64,000 nt of DNA from DATARH01 sp963746885 (GCA_963746885.1 CAVVDM010000003.1:310001-374000); one strand, 5' to 3'; numbered from the stretch's first letter, positions 54,789-63,921 are shown. The notes: generated by a model from the letters alone, not told the origin. Program-made: numbers and translations.

Positions 54789-55039
54789 CAGATGATGCCC
54801 GCCAGGACGAGAGCCGAGACGACCGTGTTGGTACCGCAGGCTTCGCACCAGCCGCGATCCTGGTCCGGCTCCATTTCGGTCGTGTAGTCGCAGTCCGGGT
54901 TGTCCGGATTGCAGCAAATGGCCGGGCACACACTGTCGCTGATCGAGGCGGCGAACAGCGCCGCATCATCCTCGAACCCCTCAACCTCGACCAATTTGGC
55001 GAGCTTCGCCCGCCGCATCTCTTCGGAAAGAACTGACAT
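54788..55039 (-). CDS. Small Cys-rich (zinc-ribbon-like) protein paired with DUF3768
   Basis: 83 residues. MRRAKLAKLVEVEGFEDDAA starts it, then CPAICCNPDNPDC and WCEACGTNTVVSALVLAGII. The Cys pairs (CxxxCC...C and CxxC) suggest a metal site. It ends in the same bases as the downstream start. This pair recurs in alphaproteobacterial accessory DNA. No function known. Confidence 0.78.
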   Translation of the reverse strand: MSVLSEEMRRAKLAKLVEVEGFEDDAALFAASISDSVCPAICCNPDNPDCDYTTEMEPDQDRGWCEACGTNTVVSALVLAGII

Positions 55040-55210
55040 TTCTCCTCCGTCCCGCTACCGAGCGCCCGAACAATTCCGGCGCCGGCTCGCAGGCCGGAGA
55101 ACCCCATCGCCTAAGGAGTAGTGTACCGCGACCCTGACCGCCTTCGCTCCGCCGCTTCTTCTGCTATAATCGATCGTTACCAGACGTCGCTGGCCGAAGG
55201 GGAGAGACCC

Positions 55211-55735
55211 GTGAAGCTACAATCCACGCGCTTTGATTTTGCACAAATTTCGGATGCACCTTCAGTCCTCAGACCTGAGACGCAGAAGATCATCGCCGAT
55301 GCACTGACGAAGGGTAGTGCTGTAACCGTGCAAGCGCCGACCGCAAGCGAGGCGCCACAACTGCGTTCCTCTCTTGCCTCCTCTGACATCGATACGCTGC
55401 TGGCCGTCTTCAAATCACCGTTGGGCGAAACGCCAGTGCTCACCGTACACCCCTCAGCACAGCAGGCGCTCGGCGCCTATTCCTCGCTGACGCCGGAGCA
55501 GCGAATGGCGGCGGGGGTTGGGACCGGAACGATGGTCGGTGCCGGTGCCGGTCTCCTTATTGAGATTGCGCGCAACATAGAACCGACCGGTGCCGTGAGC
55601 GCAATCACAACCATCGCCTGCGCGCTTATCGGCGCCGGACTCGGCGGCGCACTCGGTGCTGGCTTAATCGGCGAGGTGCAATGGGACGCCAGCTCCAATA
55701 CAGTCACCATAAAAGGGGCGACTAATCCCGCCTAA
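55211..55735 (+). CDS. Protein with two Gly-rich hydrophobic C-terminal segments
   Basis: 174 residues from a GTG after GGGGAGAG (VKLQSTRFDFAQISD). A longer in-frame start at 55121 lacks a good site. The N-terminal 105 residues are polar. The C-terminal part has GVGTGTMVGAGAGLLIEIAR and IACALIGAGLGGALGAGLIG, glycine-zipper-like helices as in membrane-inserting or colicin-type proteins. No family assigned. A weak terminator follows. Confidence 0.6.
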   Translation: MKLQSTRFDFAQISDAPSVLRPETQKIIADALTKGSAVTVQAPTASEAPQLRSSLASSDIDTLLAVFKSPLGETPVLTVHPSAQQALGAYSSLTPEQRMAAGVGTGTMVGAGAGLLIEIARNIEPTGAVSAITTIACALIGAGLGGALGAGLIGEVQWDASSNTVTIKGATNPA

Positions 55736-55741
55736 GTCATA

Positions 55742-55764
55742 CGGCGCCGATCCGCCGGTCTTTT
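55742..55764 (+). terminator. Weak terminator-like hairpin
   Basis: CGGCG and CGCCG pair around CCGATC, followed by GTCTTTT just after the stop of the Gly-rich protein gene. Confidence 0.4.
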
Positions 55765-55802
55765 AAGACACGGCTTGACGCTTCTGGAACCGGAGCAAGA
55801 CA

Positions 55803-56051
55803 ATGAGATGCCTTCTCGGCGCGACCTCAGTGCTTGCGGTCGTTTTGATCGCCGCGGTGACGGTCCCAGCACCTGCGGCTGCCGATACCTGTACCGAGCG
55901 TCAGCAGGTCTGTTTTTCTTTTTGCCAAAAGAGTATGAATAGCTCTGCCCAGTGCCTGGCAGCATGCAGGAAATATCTCACTCAGTGCATGGCGACGGGG
56001 TGCTGGGAGAGCAGGGTTTCGGCCAAACGATGTGGCTTTGATCGGCGATAG
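55803..56051 (+). CDS. Small secreted cysteine-rich protein
   Basis: 82 residues. Signal peptide MRCLLGATSVLAVVLIAAVT with cleavage near PAAA/DTC. The mature part has nine cysteines, including CTERQQVCFSFCQK and CLAACRKYLTQCMATGC, spaced for disulfides. The upstream CCGGAGCAAG may serve as ribosome site. No recognised family. A toxin-like, binding or stress role is possible but unproven. Confidence 0.7.
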   Translation: MRCLLGATSVLAVVLIAAVTVPAPAAADTCTERQQVCFSFCQKSMNSSAQCLAACRKYLTQCMATGCWESRVSAKRCGFDRR

Positions 56052-56619
56052 CGGCGTTCGCCCAATTCTACCCCCCTCGCCAGGAGCAATCACACAGGAA
56101 GTCAGATATCCGTTCAGTCTGGCAATCCAACACAGAAACATCCGTCCGAGCTACAAACCCCCGCAATATCCTTTCTTTTCTACCTCGTCCGCTCGAGATA
56201 CCGGCCGTCAGTCGTCAAGCCATCCGGCACTCACAATATCTATATCTATCGTCGCCCGGCCCCAATAGCGCCGACAGCCAGCGACAGCATACGCGCTCCG
56301 CTCGGCGAGCCACCCCGCAATATCGCTCGCCATCGCCTCGCATGGGGCCCAAGGCGCCCCAGTCAAAAAATGCGCGTCTCCGGCACATACCAACAGGCCG
56401 GCAGTCTCCCCAATATCCTTTTCCTTACCCGTTAAAGAGGAGAAACTCGAACCGCATCGTCGGCGTACTTATCAACACCCAACCGCCGCAAACGACGGGC
56501 CTTTGCGTATCGAGCCTGCTATCGTGTAGGCACGTTCGACCCTGATGGCATGCGTGATACCTCTAGTAAAAGACTACGAATGTTGACCCCCAATCAGAGG
56601 TGCGTCGTATCGTTGCTGT
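56052..56619. other. About 570 bp without a supported gene
   Basis: Relatively AT-rich stretch with CAATATC repeated several times (for example near 56163, 56237, 56321 and 56411). Short open frames on both strands have no motif or good start. A strong AAAGAGGAG at 56434 is not followed by a start codon within usual distance. I see no RNA structure that I can name. Confidence 0.5.
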
Positions 56620-59265
56620 ATGGCTAATGACTCACGCGCTGACGGCGACCGTTGGATAACAGCGCGCGAGGCGGAAGCGACGGCCGGCCTTTCGAGCAGC
56701 CACATCATGCGTCTGTGCCGATCCGGGCAGATCGCTGGGAAGCTGGTCGACAAACGATGGCTCATCGATGAAGGCTCGTTGCATGCCTTCATGCTTGAAC
56801 AGGATGCGCGTAAAGCCGCGCATGCGGCCGAGCTCGTGAGCCTGCGCCGCGAAGAATATCGGCGGCATCAGTCGAGCGCGACGGGGAAGGCCGGCGCGCC
56901 GGTACGACGCCGCGCCTGGCCCACGGCGCGCCGCGCGGCTGCCGCGACCGCGATCGCGGGGCTCGTGATTACGGCGCTGGTTGTCCTTCCGCGGCTGCCG
57001 CTTACGGGACGAATGGATACCGCCCTTGCAAACACGGCATCGGCATCGGCGCCGCACGCGCAAGTAGCCGGCGTTGTTGACGACCTCGCGGCCACCATCG
57101 GCAGCTACATCGATAGCGCGCTCAACTTCGTCGCCGGAGTATTCGATGCGCTCGCGCCTCGCGCGCAACCGACCGCCGCGGCAGCAGGGCAGAGCACAAT
57201 CACCCCGACCCACCCTCTCGCTTTGTCAAGCGCGGGACAGTCGAGCCAACAGAATGCATCCGGATCAAGTAGCCGCATTCAGCCAACCGTGAGCAAAATC
57301 CGTCGGCCGCGACGCTCGCCTACGCGCCCCCGGTCACCTCACCCGCCCTCGCCGTCTCTACCTCTGGCATCACCCTCGCCGATCTCGACCACCTCGCCGC
57401 GATACTGACCGCCGCCATGGCGGCTGGGCGCGAGGCGCAACCGTCCGGCGCGTCCTGCAATCCCTCGTATTATACGGAGATACGAGCTGATGCCTCTCTT
57501 GGAAATATATTAAGGACGGGAGGGAGCAATACATTCAAGATTATTATGCCGAACGGTACGACAGCGCTTACCCTCAATGGTGGGGTCGCTGCCACAAGCA
57601 GCCTCACTGGTAACTTGCAACTCGGTAACAGCCGTATCAGCGGAGTATCCGACATTACATATATAGATTTGTATAATCCGACTACTGGAAATCTCTCTCT
57701 TATCAACACATCCAATAATGCGACGGTCGGAAATATTATATTCAAAACCAATAACTCTGAAGCTGCGCGAATCACCACCGCGGGCAACATCGGCATCGGG
57801 ACGACGAGTTCAGCAACAACTCTTTCAGTCGCGGGCAGTGGGTATCTGACCGTTGGGCTCGGTGTTGGTGTGGTCAACACTGGTGCAGGAACTATCAAGA
57901 CTAGCGGGGCGGCCACATTTAACGGAGATGCAACCACCACAAATGCAGACCTCGTCGCGGCTGGCGACAATCTGTATTTTGGGGGGAAGACGGCCTCTAA
58001 CGCCTTTTCTAAAATCACGAAACAATCTACAGGAAATAAGGAATTGCAGTTCTACAGCGCTAACAGCACGCTTGATACCGCGCTCACATTCTGGACTAGC
58101 ACCGCGAATGAGAGGCTGATTATTGATAGCACAGGCAACGTCGGCATCGGGACGACGAGTCCGAACGCAACCCTCGACGTTGCGGGCAAGGTCCTCGCGG
58201 CCGAGTTCGACAGGAACCACCGGCGGCGGGTACACGTTTGAAAACGACGGCAACTATGATACCGGTATGTTCTCGCCCTCGGACGGCATCCTCGACCTCT
58301 ACAGCAACAACAACACCGAACTGCGCGTCAACGGTGGCAATGTTGCCGTGGCCAGCCTCGCCGCCGGCACGAGCAACTCCCTCTGCTACAACACCTCGGC
58401 CATTGCTGGCATGAACACGCTCTCGACCTGCTCCTCTGATGAGCGCCTGAAGCAGCGGATCACCCCTCTCGACGCCTCCACGACGCTCTCGCAGGTGATG
58501 CAGCTCGACCCGGTATCGTTCTATTGGAACAATCAATTCGCCGCCAACCAGCCCGAGCAGTTTGGCCTTATCGCCCAGGAGGTGCAAAGGATCTGGCCCA
58601 ACCTCGTCTCGACCACGACCCCGACCGCGCTCACGCCCGGCGGCACCTACTCCATCAACTTCAACGGCCTCTGGGGCCCGGCGCTCGCCGCTATCCAAGA
58701 GATCATGAAGATCGGCGGCGCGTTCCGCGACAATCTTATTGCTTGGCTTGGGGATGCGGGCAACGGCATCAACGACTTTTTCGCCAAGAACATCTACAGC
58801 AACAACGTCTACGTGCAGAACGAACTCTGTCTCACCGAGGGCGCCAACGACCCGACGCCCGTCTGCATCACGAAATCCCAACTCGCCACACTCCTCCGGC
58901 AGGCCGGGCAGGGAAGCGGCACCACCCCGCCCGCGGGGCAGGGGAGCGCTCCGGCCGCCCCGGCAATGCCCGCGTCGGATGCCTCATTAACCCCTGCCGC
59001 AGCATCCTCGACGCCAGACGCAACATCATCCTCCACTCCCGCCGCGACTACCGCGACAACCTCCCCGGCAGCTACGCCGACCTCGGGCACCTCAGCAACC
59101 TCGACATCCGACCAAGCCACGCCCACTGACGCGCCTACCGATCAGAGCGCATCGCCGACGACCGCCCCCACTCCGGCAGACGCCGCTACAGCCGACACGA
59201 GTGCCCCAGCCCCTGCCAGCGCGCCAGTGTCGTCGACCAGCCCCACTGACACGACCACACCATAA
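56620..59265 (+). CDS. HTH, membrane segment, fibre-like repeats and S74 chaperone in one protein (two frame breaks)
   Basis: About 880 residues when two breaks are repaired. Residues 1-60 are an excisionase/MerR-type helix-turn-helix (WITAREAEATAGLSSSHIMR; LIDEGSLHAFML). Residues about 105-130 are one transmembrane segment (AIAGLVITALVVLPRLPL). Linker, then fibre-like phrases with GNIGIGTTSS and GNVGIGTTSPNATLDVAG. The end carries a peptidase S74 intramolecular chaperone domain: CSSDERLKQRITPLD with the Ser-Asp cleavage site, and FGLIAQEVQRIWPNLV. The tail is Thr/Ser/Ala/Pro-rich. The first break is near 57290 (one base missing before the segment that reads EQNPSAATLAYAPPV) and the second near 58210 (one extra). 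They compensate. An N-terminal HTH on a membrane-anchored fibre protein is unusual. Confidence 0.75.
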
Positions 59266-59358
59266 CGATCTGACCTACTCCGGGGATACTCGCCGGCATC
59301 GTGTCCTAAAGAACGGGGCTCCCACCCTTCCGGGCGGCACACACCCGAGAACACCACG

Positions 59359-59451
59359 ATGCGCGGCATTTTCTGGACGATACTCATCATCATCGCGGTG
59401 CTCTTCGCCGTTGGCTGGTTCGCCAACCACGCGCCCACGTTGCTCAACTAA
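59359..59451 (+). CDS. Tiny one-helix membrane protein
   Basis: 30 residues: MRGIFWTILIIIAVLFAVGW then FANHAPTLLN. A single hydrophobic helix covers residues 4-22. CCGAGAAC lies about 9 bases upstream of the ATG. It follows the S74 gene on the same strand by 93 bases. The short length makes it only a candidate. Confidence 0.5.
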   Translation: MRGIFWTILIIIAVLFAVGWFANHAPTLLN

Positions 59452-59649
59452 CCTGCGCCAATCGGCGCGCTATTGAGCATTAGTAAAATTATACTCAGTT
59501 CCCGAGAGCAGAAGAATATGGCTCAACTGCGCTGTATTTTCCATTTCGGGCAAGATTCATAAACAGAAGTTTGACCGATTTCGATAAGCATCCAAATTTT
59601 ATCTACCGTTTCTTTGCCCATACACCGCCCTATGCTACACTATCGCTGT

Positions 59650-59883
59650 ATGAACACTCAAGAACGAGTTGAGGAGTTGATCCGACGGACCGCCGAGTTA
59701 CCGGAAGAGGCGCAGGCGGAGGTTGTGGAGTTGCTCGTCGCGATGCGGTCGCAGCATCTCGGCATCTATCGGCTCGATGACGACGAGCGCGAGGCACTGG
59801 CTCGGAGCGGCGAGGACGACCGCCTCGGCCGCTACGCCGATGCCAGCCAAATTGTGCAGGTATTCGCAAAGCACGGCGCATGA
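59650..59883 (+). CDS. Antitoxin-like protein, no partner toxin
   Basis: 77 residues from MNTQERVEELIRRTAELPEE; an upstream in-frame start is poorly supported. The sequence QAEVVELLVAMRSQHLGIYR and the C-terminal GRYADASQIVQVFAKHGA match the pattern of type II antitoxins that pair with RelE/ParE-like toxins. No toxin follows: the reading frame after its stop is only about nine codons long. It may be an orphan antitoxin or the survivor of a decayed pair. Confidence 0.55.
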   Translation: MNTQERVEELIRRTAELPEEAQAEVVELLVAMRSQHLGIYRLDDDEREALARSGEDDRLGRYADASQIVQVFAKHGA

Positions 59884-60234
59884 ATGTCCAACCGCTGCTG
59901 CGGCCGTAGGTGCCGCCATCAGAGCGGCGATCGCGCAGCTGCTCTTGTTCTCTCGGATGGGTGCCGAAACCGACGAGCCCCGCATTTGGGTCAAAATCGC
60001 CCGGCCGTTCGAAGTCCTGAAGAAAGCTGAGGAAATCACGCCGGCCCAAGCGCTAGAGGAACCTGTTCCCTATCGATGGCAAGCATTTCACCGTCGAGGC
60101 CACTGGGGAGCCGGAGGTAACCTCCCAGTCTCCCGAGCGCGCTGACGATCACTGATACAAGATCACCCAGAGCCCGGCGCTGGAGCGCTCTAGACACAAT
60201 AACTGTTCGGAACTTCGAGGCGACCGAAGAGGCT
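59884..60234. other. About 350 bp without a clear gene before the ATPase
   Basis: A plus-strand frame reads LLLFSRMGAETDEPRIWVK and VPYRWQAFHRRGHWGAGG but has no plausible start and may be a fragment. The last 45 bases in frame with the ATPase (DTITVRNFEATEEA) look like its true N-terminus, so the start may be a rare codon upstream of 60235. Confidence 0.45.
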
Positions 60235-61877
60235 GTGATCCCTGTCAACCGTGTAACGATCCTCGTCGGTCCGAATGGCTGCGGCAAGTCATCCGTTCTC
60301 CAAGCGATCCATTGGGCCGCTCGCGCGGCTAGCTACGTGGCCCCTAAGAATACGAAGGAGATGATTTCCTTTGAACGCCTCGACTACGTTCCATCTAGCG
60401 AGCCGCTAAAGACGCTTCACAAGGGCGAACTGAAGACAGACGCAAACTCGACTCCGGTAGAGGTTGTATTCTCCCATCGCCTAGTTGGCGAGGAGGTGGC
60501 CCAGACGACGGTGCGTATCCGCGCCGCGCGGAACCAGGGCGGCATCACTGCCTACATGGACGGCGGCGGTGCCGTCACGCCCTATAAACAGCGCTTCCAG
60601 TTCATAACCGCTTACATACCGGGATTGGCAGGTCTTGCCGAGAGGGAGACAATTCTCGCTCAGCCGACTTTAAGACGGCAGGCGGCAAGCGGGGACGCTG
60701 GCGGGGTGTTGCGGAACATCCTCCTAAATCTTCGAACTAGGGGGGCAAATGACGTCGATGACCAAGCCGGGCCGCAGCGCATGCGCCAACTCAATGAGTT
60801 GATCAACCAAGTGCACCCGGGCGTCACTATCGACGTGTCATTCAACGATCGGGAAGATTACCAATATCGGCCTCGATCCAGACTGAAGAGCTTTCGAACC
60901 AACAACGTCCGCTTGAAACGGCCGCTACTGGCGTTCTGCAGGTCGTTCAAATCTTTGCGTATCTGATACTTTTCGAGCCGAAGGTCATGCTGATCGACGA
61001 GCCAGATTCGCACCTCCACCCTGATAAGCAGGAGCGCCTGATCGAAGCGCTCGAACGGGCCGCTAGAGAGTATGACACCCAGATCATCCTTGCGACCCAT
61101 AGCCCTCACATCGTTCGGGCGGCTACTCCGTCGGCGAGGCTGGTGTGGATGAAGGACGGTCGCATACAGACGGAAGACGCTGATGCGATCCGCCGGCTCC
61201 TAGGGTGGGGTGGGCTTGATAAGTCGGTCCTGTTCTTCGTCGAAGATGAAGAGGACAAGCCGCTCCGGGCCATTTTGCGACAATGGCCCGACCTCAGTCG
61301 TCAAATTGCAGTTTGCCGATGCTTCGGGATCGATAACCTTCCGCGTGACAAGCTGCTTGAAGGCCTACTCGTCGATGGCGATCTGAAGTTGAATGCCATC
61401 ATACACCGGGACGGAGACTTTATGACTGAAGAGGAGGCGGAGCGTTGGAAGGAGACCTTTCATACTAAGGGCGTGTTTCCCTGGGTTACCTCTGGATCTG
61501 ATGTGGAGGGTTACTTCTGCACCGCTTATTATCTCGCCGCCTTATATGAAATTTCATTGGATGAGGCAGAAAACTGGCGAATTGAAGCGGCTCAGTTTGT
61601 CGGGGGGGCCCGCGATACCTTCCTCTCTAAACGGCAAGCAATTGTTCGGGCCGTATGGCCGAATGGAGGGTCACCGGATGCCGAGGCGATGTGGGACGCA
61701 GCTGGCGGCAAGGCTCCCTCGACAGTAAAAGGTAAAAAACTCCACGCGGCGCTGAAGGTCGTTGCCAAGAAGTACGGTAAGGACGACAAGCTTCTCGATG
61801 CATTCACTATACCGGTAACTTATGTCGTGGCCGAAGACCTCAAGACCACGATTGGTGTGGCCTTAGATCCAAGTTAG
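60235..61877 (+). CDS. OLD-like AAA ATPase with C-terminal TOPRIM-type domain (frameshifted near 60860)
   Basis: About 550-560 residues repaired. Walker A is ILVGPNGCGKSSVLQAIHWA. The frame breaks near 60860, and the next frame supplies ETAATGVLQVVQIFAYLILF then VMLIDEPDSHLHPDKQERLI (Walker B) and ILATHSPHIVRAATP. The C-terminal part has LFFVEDEEDKPLRAIL and AIIHRDGDFMTEEEAERW, acidic motifs of OLD-family or DUF4435-type TOPRIM nucleases. Such genes often defend against phages. GTG at 60235 is the annotated start, but DTITVRNFEATEE upstream in frame suggests a slightly longer protein. Confidence 0.75.
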
Positions 61878-62153
61878 CTGACAAGGCTGCAGTCGCGCAG
61901 TATCAACAGCGCGACCACGAGTTACGGTCGGGCAGCAGAGGCGAAATACCCATAGGGCTGCGGCCAAACTGATGACGGTTGGCCGCTTACGCGCTCAGCC
62001 GACCGTGCAGCCTTCCGAACCACGGCTCACTCAGCTCGGCCCGGTTGGAGATCCAATCGGGGCTCGATCGAGAAGCCTCCACTCCCCTACTCCACCCACG
62101 CAGGTGGGGATAGCCGGCGATCAACGGGTCCCCTCGGATGCTACCCTACGAGC
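61878..62153. other. About 275 bp without a supported gene
   Basis: Mixed-composition spacer between the ATPase gene and the HTH/coil gene. No strong start, motif or terminator stem was seen. Confidence 0.5.
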
Positions 62154-62888
62154 ATGGACGAACAACCGCGGCCGGACGCGAACGGTGACGAACAGGCGTA
62201 CACGCTCACCGTCGAGGACGCCGCTGCCCTCTATGAAGCGGCGGGCCATGCGCGCACGATGCGCGCCATCCAGAAATATTGCTTCCGCGGCGATCTCACG
62301 GCGATCCGAGAGCAGACGACCTATGGCGAACGGTATCGCATCACGCCGGAGTCGGTTGCTCGCCACATCGAACAAATCGAGCAACTGAGCCAAGCGCACG
62401 GACGCGAACAGTCGCGACCGGACGCGGCCGTTCGCTCACCGGAGATTGTCGAGTAGCCGGCAGAAAGTGACGAGGCGTCCGTTCGCGAACAGCCGCGGCT
62501 GGACGCGCCCGATGTTCGCTACGTTGGCCAGCTCGAAAGCGAGAACGCATTCCTGCGCGACCAGATCAACCGCAAGGATCACCAGCTGGGGCAGCGCGAC
62601 AATCAGATCGAGGCGATGATCGAGCGCGACCGCGAGGTGCTGAAGGAAAGACTGGCGGACATAGCGCGCGACATGGGGCGCGACCCTGCGGAGGTCGCGT
62701 GCATGGCGATCGAAGCGTACATCGAGGCAAATGCCTGGCAGGTGCGGCAGATCAGGGAGGGCCTCGACGAGGCCGTTTCCGGCACGCCCGGCGTCCCACA
62801 CGAGGAGGTCATGGAGTGGCTGGCGTCGTGGGGAACCGACCACGAGCTGCCGCGGCCAACCCCGCGCCGCGAGGGCGATATGCTATAG
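62154..62888 (+). CDS. HTH, coiled coil and ribbon-helix-helix protein interrupted by an in-frame TAG
   Basis: ATG of MDEQPRPDANGDEQAYTLTV. An N-terminal helix-turn-helix-like region (YTLTVEDAAALYEAAGHART) comes first. The frame hits TAG at 62454-62456, but the same frame continues with RLDAPDVRYVGQLESENAFL and RDQINRKDHQLGQRDNQIEA (coiled coil) and then AEVACMAIEAYIEANAWQVR, PGVPHEEVMEWLASWGTD, a CopG-type antitoxin tail, ending at 62888. One stop mutation or misread splits it. Two short proteins (62154-62456 and 62616-62888) are the alternative. A fusion of plasmid-type DNA-binding and antitoxin parts is suggested. Confidence 0.6.
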
Positions 62889-62895
62889 TGCGTGT

Positions 62896-63126
62896 ATGAA
62901 ATTTATCGACTGGACAAAGGTATACGAGACATACAAGGGCCTCTGGGTAGCCTTGGACGACGACAACGAGACGGTTGTCGGCAAAGGCACCACGGCCGAG
63001 CAGGCCCTTGCGGAGGCGAAAACCAAAGGCTTCGCCGAGGCGGCCCTAACCTTTATCCCCGACGAGGTGGTCGCGTTCGCTGGTCAACATGAAGCTCCCG
63101 TACACGAGGCTGCCGCACGGGTTTAA
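62896..63126 (+). CDS. DUF5678-like small protein
   Basis: 76 residues from MKFIDWTKVYETYKGLWVAL. The core KGLWVALDDDNETVVGKGTT and AEQALAEAKTKGFAEAALTF resembles DUF5678, commonly followed by a retropepsin-like protease gene, as here. The gene overlaps the next by about 38 bases. Function unknown. Confidence 0.72.
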   Translation: MKFIDWTKVYETYKGLWVALDDDNETVVGKGTTAEQALAEAKTKGFAEAALTFIPDEVVAFAGQHEAPVHEAAARV

Positions 63127-63492
63127 GCGGCCCATCGTCCGGATTGCCGTCGCCCATCAGGGCCGGCAGGCGCGCTGATCGACAGCGGCGCCGACATGAA
63201 CCTCATGCACGCCGAACTGGCTCCGCTGCTCGGCATCGACCTTGAGGCTGGCGAGCGCCGCGACATCGGCGGTGTCGTCGACGGCGAGCGCCGACCGTTC
63301 TATCTCCATCGCGTCACCCTGCACATCGGCGACCGGTCGCACGACAACGTGCAAGTCGGCTTTATGCCGTCGCTCTCGAAGACGGGGCACGGCCTTCTTG
63401 GACAGTACGGCTTCTTCGACCTGTACCGCGTCGCGTTCGACCTCCCGAAGGGGGAGATCGAGGTGCAGGAGCTTCTCGCCCGTGCGGCGTGA
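63089..63492 (+). CDS. Retropepsin-like aspartyl protease (frameshifted near 63168)
   Basis: ATG of MKLPYTRLPHGFKRPIVRIA overlaps the DUF5678-like gene. The first frame stops at 63171; one base removed in the GGCGCGC run near 63168 joins it to ALIDSGADMNLMHAELAPLL, which has the active-site DSGAD motif of retropepsin-like folds. The rest (LLGIDLEAGERRDIGGVVDG and GLLGQYGFFDLYRVAFDLPK) completes the fold, ending at 63492. It probably works as a dimeric protease or a fold without activity. The pair with DUF5678 is widespread. Confidence 0.68.
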
Positions 63493-63606
63493 GCGGCAGC
63501 CACCATTTCGTCCCAGCAACGCTGAGAAGGCCCCTCTTGCCCAGGTTATGGCGAGTTTGCGTGAGACCCCAGGGAGACCCAAACTGTTGCGAGATTCTCT
63601 AAGTGT

Positions 63607-63681
63607 TGGCTGGGGCGGGAGGGTTCGAACCTCCGTATGGCGGAATCAAAATCCGCTGCCTTACCACTTGGCTACGCCCCA
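63607..63681 (-). tRNA. tRNA-Gln (anticodon TTG)
   Basis: Read on the minus strand: acceptor TGGGGCG / CGCCCCA, D-arm TAGCCAAGTGGTAAGGC, anticodon loop TTTTGAT with TTG, T-arm GGAGGTTCGAACCCTCC, CCA end encoded. Its 3' end lies at 63607, facing the accessory region. Confidence 0.96.
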
Positions 63682-63921
63682 CCATTTGGCGCCGCGCCGG
63701 CGCCTTGGCGCTCGCAAGGCTCGCGGCGATCGCTTGGTACACAGGTAACCCATGCGGAGCGCCCCCTCAAGCGCTTCGCGGCGCATTCCGCCGCACGGCG
63801 CGCCGCGAGGCGGCATGGCGCACGATCGGCTTGCATCGCACGGCGCGTTTGCCTTCAATAGCTCGGCGCCCCGGCGAGATTTGATTGTCATGCCTTTGAC
63901 GCCGTTTCCCCCGGCGAGCCA

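Noticed and set aside
56208..56393. 61-codon minus-strand frame with TTG start in the gene-poor stretch
   Set aside because: No ribosome site, no motif, no neighbour support.
56434..56445. AAAGAGGAGAAA, a strong ribosome-site-like sequence, also used in synthetic constructs
   Set aside because: No start codon within usual spacing and no vector sequence around it; chance purine run.
63661..63891. 76-codon minus-strand frame beside tRNA-Gln
   Set aside because: It runs into the tRNA, is Arg/Ala-rich and has no motif.
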